DNA from: an uncultured Psychroserpens sp.
Lineage (GTDB): Bacteria; Bacteroidota; Bacteroidia; Flavobacteriales; Flavobacteriaceae
Assembly (NCBI RefSeq): GCF_947501425.1
Contig: NZ_CANMVN010000001.1
Location: 310,001-374,000 of the forward strand
Length of the DNA stretch: 64,000 nucleotides
Reading direction: 5' to 3'
Part shown: positions 17,042 through 26,592 of the stretch, one piece after another
Numbering within the stretch: position 1 is the stretch's first letter
How the letters are laid out: every line of letters begins with the position of its first letter
Made by a program: the position numbers and the translations under genes
The notes under the pieces: generated by a model
Seen by the model: only the letters and a program-made list of their open reading frames with translations
What the model was told of the DNA's origin: nothing
The model's database searches: none

Positions 17042-17764
17042 TTAATTCATGTGTTTAGTTTCAGCTATTATAACTCCAAAATTACCGTCTAATTGTACCC
17101 ATTTTTTCTTCGGAAGATAGGTACGTGATACAAATCCGTCAAGATATAATGCATTTTTACAACCTTGGGTTTTAAAGAAATCGGCAAAGTCGTATAAAGT
17201 AATAGTGTCTTTAGACATAGCAAAGATTAAATTTCCATTAGGTAAAACACCTACACCATTTCTAACATTAAAGTGTTTGGAGTCTTTCTTAAATATAGGA
17301 TGGATACTGTCGTTTATGACCAACATAGGACCTGATTGAGTTGCGTAGGTAATTGTTGAACTAGCTTTGTATTCTGAGGTCTGGCAAACAGCTCCTTTAT
17401 TATCGTTGGTGAGATAAAAAACACCATTTGGTTTAAGGTAGAAGTTAGTTTTAAGTTTGTTTAGAGTATCTAATGGTGTTTTTGTAATTCCGTTTTCAAT
17501 GTATAAGCCCTGAGGAGAGCCATCTCTTAAATACATCCCTCCGTTCATTGCAAATATCAAGCTTTGATTATCATGTTCCAGAGAAGTCTTTAGATTAAGG
17601 AAATTACTATAGTTATTACCTAGACTGTCTTTTAAATAGAATTTTAACGTTTGTGTTTTTAGATCTACTACATGACTAATAAATCTGTCGTCATCAATTT
17701 GTTGGGCCGATGAGGTACATGAAGTCATCAGCATTAAAATAATAGCAACTATTAAATGTTTCAT
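17042..17764 (-). CDS. Phosphodiester glycosidase (NAGPA)-domain lipoprotein
   Basis: The 240-residue product starts MKHLIVAIILMLMTSCTSS, a lipoprotein signal. The rest fits the NAGPA/DUF2233 fold: LIFAMNGGMYLRDGSPQGLYIENG, YLKPNGVFYL, TQSGPMLVINDSIHP, FNVRNGVGVLPNGNLIFAMSK, then NALYLDGFVSRTYLP near the end. Members of this family include the mammalian uncovering enzyme and bacterial enzymes acting on phosphodiester-linked sugars; many bacterial copies are uncharacterised. Envelope location is inferred from the signal. Only 1 bp separates its start from the stop of the HD phosphohydrolase gene upstream, so it belongs to a minus-strand operon with that gene and the SDR. Confidence 0.85.
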   Translation of the reverse strand: MKHLIVAIILMLMTSCTSSAQQIDDDRFISHVVDLKTQTLKFYLKDSLGNNYSNFLNLKTSLEHDNQSLIFAMNGGMYLRDGSPQGLYIENGITKTPLDTLNKLKTNFYLKPNGVFYLTNDNKGAVCQTSEYKASSTITYATQSGPMLVINDSIHPIFKKDSKHFNVRNGVGVLPNGNLIFAMSKDTITLYDFADFFKTQGCKNALYLDGFVSRTYLPKKKWVQLDGNFGVIIAETKHMN

Positions 17765-17765
17765 A

Positions 17766-18395
17766 TTACACTAACCTAATTTCCTGTTTGATATTTTCTC
17801 TGGCCTTTGCTTCAAGTGTGTTATAATATAAGTCAGTAAAATAAATACGGTTACGTTCTAAAAAATGTGACATTATTTTTTTACGGGCTTTGTGATACAT
17901 GAAATCAGGATATATGGCATATTCGCGTCTTATATTTTTGATATAGGTCTCATAAATATTCCAATGGGATCCTAGAATTGAAAGATCAATATCTAATAAG
18001 AAGGCATTGTCATTATTTTCGTCTAAAACAATATCGTGTTTTTGAGTAGATTTTATCAAAATTTCGACGTTTTTTATTCTTTTTTCTTCAAAATTGATTG
18101 ATTTTAATCGTTTTTGAGCAAATTCTGCACTTTTTAGTTCATTGTTCTTTTTTGTAGATTTATATATGATATCATGATACCAAATAGCAAATCTAAATGC
18201 ATCATAATCAACAATAGAAGCCTTAACGTCTTCAGCTTGAATTAGCATCTTGTAGATATGTGTCAAATTGTGATAATGTCTGTTTTTTGACGTGTATTGT
18301 GTTACAATTTCATTCCAATACTTGGAGATGAGTTGTTGGTCTTCAGTATATATTGAAGTTAGAGAATACCATTCTTTTTTTAACCAATCTGTCAT
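17766..18395 (-). CDS. HD-domain metal-dependent phosphohydrolase-like protein
   Basis: The track extends this frame to 18437, but the ATG at 18395 (MTDWLKKEWYSL) forms an ATGA overlap with the TGA of the SDR gene, which indicates translational coupling and fits the family's usual start. The 209-residue protein has the pattern YHNLTHIYKML (first His), FAIWYHDIIY (HD pair) and a later Asp in FLLDIDLSILG. This is the family described as predicted HD-superfamily phosphohydrolases with RHYHNLxH and WYHDxxY motifs. Substrate is unknown. It is cytosolic, with no other domains. Confidence 0.85.
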   Translation of the reverse strand: MTDWLKKEWYSLTSIYTEDQQLISKYWNEIVTQYTSKNRHYHNLTHIYKMLIQAEDVKASIVDYDAFRFAIWYHDIIYKSTKKNNELKSAEFAQKRLKSINFEEKRIKNVEILIKSTQKHDIVLDENNDNAFLLDIDLSILGSHWNIYETYIKNIRREYAIYPDFMYHKARKKIMSHFLERNRIYFTDLYYNTLEAKARENIKQEIRLV

Positions 18396-19144
18396 ATATC
18401 TTTTTTCACAATGGTAGAGTTGGCTTGCGCTGTACAAAACATTAATACATCTGCAATGTTTACATGTGCAGGTCTAGATATAGCAAACTGAATAACTTCG
18501 GCAATATCCTCTGGCTGTAATGCTTTATACCCTTTATAGACATTATCAGCAATAGGGTCTCCTTTAAAACGTACTTGAGAAAATTCGGTTTCAACAAGTC
18601 CAGGGTTTATAGCTGTAACCTTTATACCAAAAGGGTTCAAGTCAATTCTCATGCCTTCAGTAATTGCTAACACAGCATGCTTGCTTCCGCAGTATACGTT
18701 TCCTTTTGGATACACTTCTTTTCCTGCTGATGATCCAATATTTATGATATGTCCTGACTTTCGCTCAGTCATTTGAGGGATGATAGCTTTACTGACATAC
18801 AATAAACCTTTTACATTAATGTCCATCATGGCATCCCAATCTTCAAGATTACCTGTTTGAATAGGATCAAGACCATGAGCATTTCCTGCATTATTGATTA
18901 GAACATCAATGGTTTTAAAGTTGCTAGGAAGAGAATCAATAGCATCAAAAGTGGCTTTTTTATCGCGAACATCAAAGTTAAGCGTGTATACATCCGTTTG
19001 TTTACTGAGCGCTTTGTGTATGGTGTCCAAACGCTCCTGACGTCTTCCACATAGAATTAATTTGATACCGTGTTTTGCAAATTCGTGAGCTGTTGCTCTA
19101 CCAATTCCACTTGTTGCTCCTGTTATTAATGCTGTTTTATTCAT
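18392..19144 (-). CDS. Short-chain dehydrogenase/reductase (YdfG-like)
   Basis: The 250-residue product is a classical SDR: TGATSGIGRATA cofactor motif at about residues 8-19, NNAG near 87, catalytic Ser in NIGSSAGKE, and YCGSK as the YxxxK motif near 153-157. The GRRQERLD segment after the second strand suggests NADP(H) preference. Overall it most resembles YdfG-type 3-hydroxy acid dehydrogenases, including NPGLVETEFS after the active site. It is followed by, and overlaps by 4 bp, the HD-domain gene, and lies 12 bp downstream of the aldo/keto reductase gene, forming a minus-strand operon. Confidence 0.9.
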   Translation of the reverse strand: MNKTALITGATSGIGRATAHEFAKHGIKLILCGRRQERLDTIHKALSKQTDVYTLNFDVRDKKATFDAIDSLPSNFKTIDVLINNAGNAHGLDPIQTGNLEDWDAMMDINVKGLLYVSKAIIPQMTERKSGHIINIGSSAGKEVYPKGNVYCGSKHAVLAITEGMRIDLNPFGIKVTAINPGLVETEFSQVRFKGDPIADNVYKGYKALQPEDIAEVIQFAISRPAHVNIADVLMFCTAQANSTIVKKDI

Positions 19145-19156
19145 TTTAATAGTTTT

Positions 19157-20095
19157 TTAAGGGACTTTATGACCTTGACAAGCCACTAAAATTTTAAACC
19201 AATCTTCAAGTTCCAAATGTATATCTGTTGCGTCCATAGCATTAGAAATACGCTGTTTGTTGGTGGTGCCTATAACTGGATGGATTTGAGATGGATGTTT
19301 TAAGATCCAAGCAAGTAGTAGTTGGTCTTCTGTGGCGTTGTATTTATCTAATAATTCACCAAGCTGACTGTGGATACGACGGGTTTGTTCAGTATCTTCT
19401 CTAAATACACAGCCTAAAGGCGACCATGCCATTGGTGTAATCATGTTGGTCATCATATGATCCAATAAGCCATTATGCATCGCTGTATGTTGAGTTAATG
19501 AAAACTCTATTTGATTTACTGAAATATCTACTGATTTGGATAAAAGATTAACTTGCGAAGGGGTGAAATTAGACACACCGAAATCTCTTATTAATCCTCT
19601 GGTTTTTAATTCTGAAATAGCCTCTGCAATTTCATTTGGTTGCATTAACGGACTGGGTCTATGCAGTAGTAATAAGTCTAGATATTGAGTTTTTAAATGT
19701 TTTAATGATTCTTCAACAGACCAGATAATGTAAGATTTGCTGTAATCATAATGCTTCACAGTATTAGTTCTGGTATCACTCAAATACTGTATACCACATT
19801 TACTAATGAGTTGAATATTATCACGCTGAACATTACTTTCTACAAAAGCTTTACCAAAATCAGATTCTGTTGTATAACCTCCATAGATGTCAGCATGATC
19901 AAAGGTTGTAATGTTTTGTTCTAAACAATGATATATCAGGTCTATCATTTCATGTTTTTGGAGTTGTTTTCCCCAAAGTCCCCAAGTCATAGTACCTGCA
20001 ATTAATCGAGAATATTTCACTTTTTTTTCAGTTTGTAAGGGTTTTTTTGCAATTCGTGTATAAAAATAGTCAAATAATGAAGAAGAGTGTATCAT
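19157..20095 (-). CDS. Aldo/keto reductase (YdhF-like)
   Basis: The 312-residue product is an aldo/keto reductase of the YdhF group. Visible features are YSRLIAGTMTWG, the catalytic DHADIYGGY (Asp and Tyr), YLDLLLLHRPSPLM (Lys/His region), RDFGVSNFTPSQ, and the C-terminal cofactor site HPVIGTTNKQRI. It is cytosolic and uses NADPH by family knowledge; the physiological substrate is unknown. The 30-residue N-terminal extension before the barrel may indicate a later real start, but no internal ATG precedes KYSRL. It heads the minus-strand operon with the SDR, HD and glycosidase-like genes, and is divergent from the DUF4382 lipoprotein. Confidence 0.88.
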   Translation of the reverse strand: MIHSSSLFDYFYTRIAKKPLQTEKKVKYSRLIAGTMTWGLWGKQLQKHEMIDLIYHCLEQNITTFDHADIYGGYTTESDFGKAFVESNVQRDNIQLISKCGIQYLSDTRTNTVKHYDYSKSYIIWSVEESLKHLKTQYLDLLLLHRPSPLMQPNEIAEAISELKTRGLIRDFGVSNFTPSQVNLLSKSVDISVNQIEFSLTQHTAMHNGLLDHMMTNMITPMAWSPLGCVFREDTEQTRRIHSQLGELLDKYNATEDQLLLAWILKHPSQIHPVIGTTNKQRISNAMDATDIHLELEDWFKILVACQGHKVP

Positions 20096-20124
20096 TGTTG
20101 TGTAATTAATTCAATGTCCCAATC

Positions 20125-20697
20125 ATGAAATTTTTTAGTCTACACAAAACCGCTTTATACAGTATTATATTTGTATTCTTTCTCAGCAGTTGCTCAAAAG
20201 AATATGAGACAGAAACCTTTGAAAACAGTAGTTTGATTAGCGTTAAGCTTCAAGGTACTCAAAGTGTCTTAAGTAGAGCCAATATTACAATTTTAGATGT
20301 TCAGTTTCAGATTTTAGAAGACGAGAACAATCCTAATGCATGGCTAAGTTTAAATACAATTAATACAGGTAATCATGACTTAGTAAATATTACAGGAAAT
20401 GATGTAGTTACTTTAGTTGATTTTGAAGAAATTCCAACAGGGTTTATATACAGTATTAAACTTGTTTTAGGCGACGAGAATTCAATAGTTAAAAACGGAG
20501 TTGAGTATACTTTAGATATGGCTCAAGATTGCGATTATCAATCTACTAATATTGTTGCAAAACAATTAGAGACTAATAAATTGTATGATTTCCTTATCGA
20601 GTTTGATATCGATGGTTCGGTAGAGTTTTTATCTCAGGGAACTGTTCTCCTCGACCCCAAAATGAATACACTTCTAAGACGTTTTGAATTGTTTTAG
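20125..20697 (+). CDS. DUF4382-like lipoprotein
   Basis: The 190-residue product has a lipoprotein signal ending FFLSSC at about residue 23. The mature part has the layout of DUF4382: an immunoglobulin-like start (SLISVKLQGTQ), strands ITILDVQFQILE, WLSLNT, HDLVNITG, then IPTGFIYSIKLVLGDENSIVKNGVEYTL. DUF4382 proteins are surface lipoproteins with no proven function. It is a single-gene unit closed by a strong terminator. Confidence 0.75.
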   Translation: MKFFSLHKTALYSIIFVFFLSSCSKEYETETFENSSLISVKLQGTQSVLSRANITILDVQFQILEDENNPNAWLSLNTINTGNHDLVNITGNDVVTLVDFEEIPTGFIYSIKLVLGDENSIVKNGVEYTLDMAQDCDYQSTNIVAKQLETNKLYDFLIEFDIDGSVEFLSQGTVLLDPKMNTLLRRFELF

Positions 20698-20726
20698 ACA
20701 CAACTTTTTTTTAATAATAAAATATT

Positions 20727-20756
20727 GAGCAGTACATTATGTGCTGCTCTTTTTTT
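20727..20756 (+). terminator. Rho-independent terminator after the DUF4382 lipoprotein gene
   Basis: GAGCAGTACA and TGTGCTGCTC pair over 10 bp (one U-G wobble) with a 3-nt loop, followed by a run of T. It separates the lipoprotein gene from the Bat operon. Confidence 0.9.
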
Positions 20757-20885
20757 GTCTAAAATCGTAACGTATTATATATATCTAACTTTTAACCAAT
20801 TCTTAACAGCAATACAGCAAAAATTTTAACAATTTGCGATACTTAATAAAACTGAGATAATCACAGCGTTTAAAACACATATATA

Positions 20886-21887
20886 ATGGAAGAAACTGGA
20901 ACAATTGACATTAAGAGCATTAATGAAAAAATAGAGAAGGAAAGTGCTTTTGTTGATTTGTTAATGATGGAAATGAATAAAGTCATCGTTGGACAAAAAC
21001 ACATGGTAGAACGATTGCTTATTGGCTTGCTAGGACAAGGTCATATACTTTTAGAAGGTGTGCCTGGTTTAGCAAAAACATTGGCAATTAATACTTTGTC
21101 ACAAGCTGTTGACGGAAGTTTTAGTAGAATCCAGTTTACACCAGATCTATTACCAGCTGATGTTGTTGGTACGTTGATATACAATATGAAAGTCAATGAC
21201 TTCTCAATCAAAAAAGGACCAATTTTTGCCAATTTCGTTTTGGCAGATGAGATTAATAGAGCTCCAGCAAAAGTTCAATCGGCATTATTAGAAGCCATGC
21301 AAGAAAAACAGGTAACCATTGGTGATGAGACCTTTATTTTAGATAAGCCATTCTTAGTAATGGCAACTCAAAACCCTGTTGAACAAGAAGGAACATATCC
21401 TTTGCCAGAAGCTCAGGTTGACCGTTTTATGCTAAAGACCGTCATTGATTATCCTAAACAAGCTGAAGAGCAACTGATCATGAGAGCAAATCTTAAAGGC
21501 CACTGGGACAAAGTAAATCCTGTAGTCTCGGTTGCTCAAATTTTAAAAGCTCAAGAAGTTGTCAGAGAGGTCTACATGGACGAGAAAATTGAAAAATACA
21601 TACTCGATATTATTTTTGCCACACGATATCCAGATCAATATAGATTGGCAGATTTAAAACCACTTATTTCGTTTGGAGCATCTCCTCGTGGTAGTATTAA
21701 TTTGGCTACTGCAGCAAAATGTTATGCGTTCATAAAGCGTCGTGGTTATGTGATTCCAGAAGATGTGCGTGCTGTAGTTCACGATGTTTTACGTCATAGA
21801 ATAGGAATTACTTATGAAGCTGAAGCCGAGAATGTCACTTCAGAAGATATTATCAATAAGATTGTAAACCAAATCGAAGTACCATAA
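20886..21887 (+). CDS. MoxR family AAA+ ATPase of the Bat operon
   Basis: The 333-residue protein is a MoxR-type AAA+ ATPase: KVIVGQKHMVERLLIGLL, Walker A GVPGLAKT, Walker B FVLADEINRAP, sensor 1 MATQNPVEQEGTYPLPEAQVDRF and sensor 2 SFGASPRGSINLA. Length is typical. MoxR proteins act as chaperone-like ATPases for VWA-domain partners; here the partners BatA and BatB are encoded in the same operon. It is the first gene of the cluster, 125 bp after the terminator-bearing gap in which I see no clear TAnnTTTG match. A 55-bp gap separates it from the DUF58 gene. Confidence 0.95.
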   Translation: MEETGTIDIKSINEKIEKESAFVDLLMMEMNKVIVGQKHMVERLLIGLLGQGHILLEGVPGLAKTLAINTLSQAVDGSFSRIQFTPDLLPADVVGTLIYNMKVNDFSIKKGPIFANFVLADEINRAPAKVQSALLEAMQEKQVTIGDETFILDKPFLVMATQNPVEQEGTYPLPEAQVDRFMLKTVIDYPKQAEEQLIMRANLKGHWDKVNPVVSVAQILKAQEVVREVYMDEKIEKYILDIIFATRYPDQYRLADLKPLISFGASPRGSINLATAAKCYAFIKRRGYVIPEDVRAVVHDVLRHRIGITYEAEAENVTSEDIINKIVNQIEVP

Positions 21888-21942
21888 ATGAGTGGACTGT
21901 AATCGTTACAAAAATTAGAAGGCTACACTCTGCAAATAGAAA

Positions 21943-22809
21943 ATGGATACTAAGGAATTACTGAAAAAAGTACGAAAAATTGAGATCAAGACACGACGGT
22001 TGTCTGATCATATTTTTGGAGGTGAATACCACTCAACCTTCAAAGGAAGAGGTATGACATTTTCTGAAGTTCGCCAGTATCAATTTGGTGACGACGTTCG
22101 TAATATTGACTGGAATGTTACAGCTCGTTACAATGAACCCTTTGTGAAGGTATTCGAAGAAGAACGTGAATTGACCATGATGTTAATGGTTGACATTTCT
22201 GGATCTAAGCTGTTTGGTACAGTAGATCAATTTAAAATAGAGATTGTCACTGAAATAGCAGCAACATTAGCGTTTTCGGCTACTCAAAATAATGATAAAA
22301 TTGGTCTCATATTATTTTCAGACCAGATTGAATTATACATTCCTCCGAAAAAGGGAAGATCACATGTGCTTAGAATCATTCGTGAGCTTATAGAATTTGA
22401 GCCTAAAAGCAAACTAACCAATATTGCCGAAGCCTTGAAATTTTTATCTAATGTGATGAAAAAGAAGGCTATCGTTTTTGTGCTTAGTGATTTTATTGCT
22501 GATGACTATGAACAGAATTTGAAAATTGCAGCTGGTCGACATGATATAACTGGGATAAGAGTTTATGACAAACATGAAGCTACAATACCAAATTTAGGAA
22601 TGGTTGAAATGGAAGATGAAGAATCGGGAGAGCTCATGTTAGTCAATACAGCATCTAAATCGGTACGACTTAATTACAGTAAGTACTACAATGAAAAAGT
22701 AGATTATTTTAAAGATACATTTACAAAATCTGGATCAGGTACAATTGACTGCCGCACTGATGAGAGTTATGTTAAAAAATTACTTGGATATTTTAAAAGA
22801 AGAGGATAA
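21943..22809 (+). CDS. DUF58 protein of the Bat operon
   Basis: The 288-residue protein has the DUF58 signature FKGRGMTFSEVRQYQFGDDVRNIDWNVTAR near residues 33-63, followed by a VWA-like fold: LMVDISGSKLFG (MIDAS DxSxS), LILFSDQIELYIPPKKGRSH and AIVFVLSDFIADDY. It has no membrane segment. DUF58 proteins normally follow moxR and are thought to work with it in envelope-protein maturation. Its stop codon abuts the GTG start of the next gene. Confidence 0.93.
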   Translation: MDTKELLKKVRKIEIKTRRLSDHIFGGEYHSTFKGRGMTFSEVRQYQFGDDVRNIDWNVTARYNEPFVKVFEEERELTMMLMVDISGSKLFGTVDQFKIEIVTEIAATLAFSATQNNDKIGLILFSDQIELYIPPKKGRSHVLRIIRELIEFEPKSKLTNIAEALKFLSNVMKKKAIVFVLSDFIADDYEQNLKIAAGRHDITGIRVYDKHEATIPNLGMVEMEDEESGELMLVNTASKSVRLNYSKYYNEKVDYFKDTFTKSGSGTIDCRTDESYVKKLLGYFKRRG

Positions 22810-24459
22810 GTGAGCTATTGTAAGTTAAGATATATCATTAATAATTGTAAGCAGCAGATGCTACTTGTAATTGTTTGCGCTTTATTGTTTACAATAAATA
22901 CAAATGCTCAGGTCACCTCCTCAATCGATACTACAAGCATAAAAATAGGAGAGCAAATTACTTATAAAATTCAAGTAGAAGCAGATTCTACCAATCTGAT
23001 TGTTTTTCCTGAAGGACAAACATTCATGCCTTTGGAAATGATTGAATCTTATGATGTCGATACCACAAAAAATGATGCCAGACTCAAATTGATTAAAGCT
23101 TATGGACTAACGCAGTTCGATTCAGGTTCGTATACCATTCCGAAGCAAAAAATAGTTATTGGCGATAAAACCTTTTTTACAGATTCATTACGTGTAAAAG
23201 TAAATACTGTTGCAGTTGATACCACCAAACAAAAGTTATATGATATCAAGCCAATGATTGAGGTCGAAAAAGCATCGAGTAATTTGTGGAAATATCTACT
23301 TATTGGTTTACTATGTATTGCTTTAGTTGCCTTTGTATTGTATTGGTTTATTTGGCGAAAGAAGCCATTGACTGAGGAGGAGGAAATTGCATTACTTCCA
23401 CCTTATGATAGAGCAAAACTAGCCCTTCAAAAACTGGATGAGAGTAACTATCTGCAGAGGGAAGAACTCAAAGACTATTATTCTGAATTAACTTTTATTA
23501 TCAGAAAATACCTCGACGAAAAAGTATACGATCGTGCTCTTGAAAGCACAACCGATGAACTAATTGACCGTTTAAATCTGCTTAGTGATGCAAGACAGAT
23601 CGAGTTGAGTAAGAATGATATTATTAATATTGAAACCATCTTAAAGCGTGCCGACCTTGTGAAATTTGCCAAGTCTGCTCCAGATATCGAACTGGCAAAG
23701 TTAGATAGAGAGACTATTGATGCTGAGATAGATCAGGTTAAAGAAGCGTTGCCAGAACCAACTGAAGAAGAGAAGCTTCTAGATCAACAATATAGAGAAG
23801 AACAAGAGCGAAAGAAAAAGCGTAAAAAAATCATCATAACTGTAGCAGCAAGTGTTTTAATCTTAGTCGCAACCTTTGTTGGGTTTGGTGTGAAATACGG
23901 ATTTAAATATGTGGTAGATACCATTATAGGTAATGAAAACAAAGAACTTTTAGAAGGCGATTGGGTACGAAGTGAATACGGTGTGCCACCAATAATGATC
24001 TCAACTCCAGTAGTTTTGGAACGCATGGAAAGCAAAGCTATTGATACTATTCAACAGATTAAAACAACAATGTTTTCTTATGGAGATCTCAATAGCCCAA
24101 TGAATGTACTATTGAGTACAACTAAATTTTTAAATCAAGGCGACAATGAGATTGATTTAAATCTTGCAATAGAGGGAAGCTTAAAAACACTTGAGAACAA
24201 TGGAGTTAAGAATTTGTTTGTAAAACGCGAACAATTTATCACACCTAATGCAGCTGAAGGACTCAAAGTGTTTGGTACTGCAGATTTTCCGGGAGAAACA
24301 CAAAATGAGACACGTCCAGGAGAATATGTGATCTTAGTGTTTACTGCTGAAAATGTATTACAGCAAATAGTATTGGTATGGGACAATCAGGATGAATATA
24401 CCAATGATACAATAGATCGTATTATCGACTCCATTGAACTTAAAAAAGTAGAGGACTGA
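22810..24459 (+). CDS. BatD-like/DUF4381-like membrane protein of the Bat operon
   Basis: The 549-residue product starts with GTG directly after the DUF58 stop. This start gives a basic n-region before the hydrophobic core LLVIVCALLFTINTNAQ; starting at the internal ATG (22858) would remove it, so GTG is preferred. After the signal peptide there is a BatD-like Ig domain (SIKIGEQITYKIQVEADS), a membrane helix near 164-182 (LLIGLLCIALVAFVLYWFIW), a cytosolic helical domain with PYDRAKLALQKLDES and FIIRKYLDEKVYDRALESTTDEL (DUF4381-like), a second membrane helix near 340-360, and a C-terminal domain of ~190 residues I do not recognise. It occupies the usual place between DUF58 and batA. Confidence 0.8.
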   Translation: MSYCKLRYIINNCKQQMLLVIVCALLFTINTNAQVTSSIDTTSIKIGEQITYKIQVEADSTNLIVFPEGQTFMPLEMIESYDVDTTKNDARLKLIKAYGLTQFDSGSYTIPKQKIVIGDKTFFTDSLRVKVNTVAVDTTKQKLYDIKPMIEVEKASSNLWKYLLIGLLCIALVAFVLYWFIWRKKPLTEEEEIALLPPYDRAKLALQKLDESNYLQREELKDYYSELTFIIRKYLDEKVYDRALESTTDELIDRLNLLSDARQIELSKNDIINIETILKRADLVKFAKSAPDIELAKLDRETIDAEIDQVKEALPEPTEEEKLLDQQYREEQERKKKRKKIIITVAASVLILVATFVGFGVKYGFKYVVDTIIGNENKELLEGDWVRSEYGVPPIMISTPVVLERMESKAIDTIQQIKTTMFSYGDLNSPMNVLLSTTKFLNQGDNEIDLNLAIEGSLKTLENNGVKNLFVKREQFITPNAAEGLKVFGTADFPGETQNETRPGEYVILVFTAENVLQQIVLVWDNQDEYTNDTIDRIIDSIELKKVED

Positions 24460-25463
24460 TGTTTGAAGGAATAGAGTTTTTAAATAAAGAGTTTTTTTGG
24501 TTGTTTCTATTACTGCCATTGGCTATCCTGTGGTATGTTTTCAAGAGAAAACGCCAAACAGCCGAGCTTAAGATTTCGAGTATTAAGGGCTTTAAAGTAG
24601 GGAGTTCTCTGCTTCCTAAACTTCGTCCGTTGTTATTTGTTTTCCGACTCTTAGCATTATCACTATTAATTGTTGCTATAGCCAGACCAAGAACTTCGGA
24701 TGAAACTACGAAAACGAAAACCACAAAAGGGATTGATATTGTTATGGCAATTGATGTGTCTGCAAGTATGTTAGCTAAAGATCTATTGCCTAACCGATTA
24801 GAAGCTCTAAAGAAAGTAGCTGCCGAATTTATCCAAGGCCGACCAAATGATAGAATAGGTCTTGTTGAGTATGCAGGAGAAAGTTATACTAAAACCCCAA
24901 TAACAAGTGATAAAAGTATTGTTCTTCGTTCTCTCAGAGACATTAAATACAATACAATAATTGAAGGCGGAACTGCTATTGGTATGGGGTTAGCCACATC
25001 TGTTAATCGATTAAAGGATAGTAAAGCTAAGAGTAAGATTATTATTTTACTAACTGATGGTGTCAATAACTCGGGATTTATAGATCCAAAGATTGCTAGT
25101 GAGTTAGCGGTTGAATACGGCATCAAAGTCTATACTATTGGTATTGGAACTAATGGTATGGCTTTATCTCCATATCAGATTTTACCCAACGGAAATTTTC
25201 AGTATCGAAGAGTTCAAGTTGAAATTGATGAAGACTTACTGAAAGAAATAGCAGATGTTACTGGTGGAAATTATTTTAGAGCTACAGATAATAAGAAATT
25301 AAAAGAAATTTATAATGAAATAAATAAACTGGAAAAAACTGAAATCGAAGAAATAAAATATACAACTTATGATGAAAAATATCGTTCGTTGGTATTGATT
25401 GCTTTAGGGTTTTTGCTTTTGGAAGCACTTTTACGATTGACAGTTTTTAGAAGTTTTGTCTAG
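24459..25463 (+). CDS. batA: BatA, VWA-domain membrane protein
   Basis: The 334-residue protein has an N-terminal membrane helix near 13-28, a second near 60-75, a von Willebrand A domain over about 88-290 with the MIDAS motif DVSASM, GGTAIGMGL and LLTDGVNNSG, and a final membrane helix near 308-325. This is the BatA layout: the VWA domain is held in the periplasm between membrane segments. Its ATG overlaps the stop of the previous gene by one base (TGATG). By Bacteroides work the Bat proteins contribute to oxygen tolerance and envelope integrity; the mechanism remains open. Confidence 0.93.
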   Translation: MFEGIEFLNKEFFWLFLLLPLAILWYVFKRKRQTAELKISSIKGFKVGSSLLPKLRPLLFVFRLLALSLLIVAIARPRTSDETTKTKTTKGIDIVMAIDVSASMLAKDLLPNRLEALKKVAAEFIQGRPNDRIGLVEYAGESYTKTPITSDKSIVLRSLRDIKYNTIIEGGTAIGMGLATSVNRLKDSKAKSKIIILLTDGVNNSGFIDPKIASELAVEYGIKVYTIGIGTNGMALSPYQILPNGNFQYRRVQVEIDEDLLKEIADVTGGNYFRATDNKKLKEIYNEINKLEKTEIEEIKYTTYDEKYRSLVLIALGFLLLEALLRLTVFRSFV

Positions 25464-25468
25464 ATATT

Positions 25469-26512
25469 ATGTTTGATTTTCAATTAGAAGAAAAAGTTTG
25501 GTTTTGGATGTTACTGATTATTCCGGTAATAGTCTTCCTGTACACCATACTTCAGTTTTGGAAATATAGAACACAAAAACGATTTTCCAGTAATAAATTA
25601 CTTAGTCGATTAAGCCCAAACCAGTCGCTTTTTAAATCGATTTTAAAGGTTGTAGTTCTATGTCTTGCTTTTGGGTCTTTGGCCATAGCATTAGTAAATC
25701 CAAAAATTGGAACCAAATTAGAAACTGTTAAACGACAAGGTGTAGATATTGTATTTGCAGTCGACGTCTCTAAAAGTATGCTTGCCGAAGATATCTCTCC
25801 TAACCGACTGGAAAAATCTAAGCAATTGGTAAATCAAATCATCAATAATTTAGCAAGTGATAGAGTTGGAATTATTGCTTATGCAGGAAAAGCATTTCCA
25901 CAATTACCAATCACAACAGATTACGCATCTGCTAAAATGTTTCTTAAAAGCATGAATACAGATATGCTGTCTTCTCAGGGTACAGCAATCAATGAAGCCA
26001 TAGAATTAGCAAAGACCTATTTTGATGATGAAGAGCAAACAAACCGTGTGTTAATCATTATTTCAGATGGCGAAGATCATAGTGATATAGCAAGTAACGT
26101 TGCAGAGGAAGCTGCCGATGAAGGCATAAGAATCTTTACCATAGGTGTTGGTGAGACTGAAGGTGGACCAATTCCAATAAAGCGAAATGGGATTTTATTA
26201 AACTACAAAAAAGACAGTCAAGGTGAAACCGTTATTACTAAACTTAATGAGGAGACCTTGCAGCAAATTGCAGAAGAAGCTAATGGTGCCTATATTAAAG
26301 GGAATAATACTTCCGAAGTGATTGAAGAGATAAAAAATATCTTAAACCGAATGGATAAAACCGAATTTGAAGCTAAAGAGTTTGCAGATTACAAAGATCA
26401 ATTTCAATGGTTTCTTGGTTTTGGAATTTTCTTTTTATTCATCGATATTTTCTTACTAGAACGTAAAACCGAATGGTTAAAACGTCTCAATCTTTTCAAC
26501 GAGAATATATAG
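25469..26512 (+). CDS. batB: BatB, VWA-domain membrane protein
   Basis: The 347-residue protein has the same layout as BatA: membrane helices near 10-28 and 58-77, a VWA domain with DIVFAVDVSKSM, SSQGTAINEAIELA and LIIISDGEDHSD, and a C-terminal helix near 312-330. It starts 5 bp after batA. The two VWA proteins are paralogous and probably form a complex. An 80-bp gap follows before the extra gene that separates batB from batC. Confidence 0.93.
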   Translation: MFDFQLEEKVWFWMLLIIPVIVFLYTILQFWKYRTQKRFSSNKLLSRLSPNQSLFKSILKVVVLCLAFGSLAIALVNPKIGTKLETVKRQGVDIVFAVDVSKSMLAEDISPNRLEKSKQLVNQIINNLASDRVGIIAYAGKAFPQLPITTDYASAKMFLKSMNTDMLSSQGTAINEAIELAKTYFDDEEQTNRVLIIISDGEDHSDIASNVAEEAADEGIRIFTIGVGETEGGPIPIKRNGILLNYKKDSQGETVITKLNEETLQQIAEEANGAYIKGNNTSEVIEEIKNILNRMDKTEFEAKEFADYKDQFQWFLGFGIFFLFIDIFLLERKTEWLKRLNLFNENI

Positions 26513-26592
26513 CGCTTCACTAGCAATCAATATTTTATAAATTCTTTAACTATATAGCGTCACACAGTTTTTTATATTGCTATTTAGATGCG

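Noticed and set aside
26506-26565. Repeated TATATAGCG near the batB end as an insertion target duplication
   Set aside because: The two copies flank only about 45 bp, not the extra gene, and are short and AT-rich.
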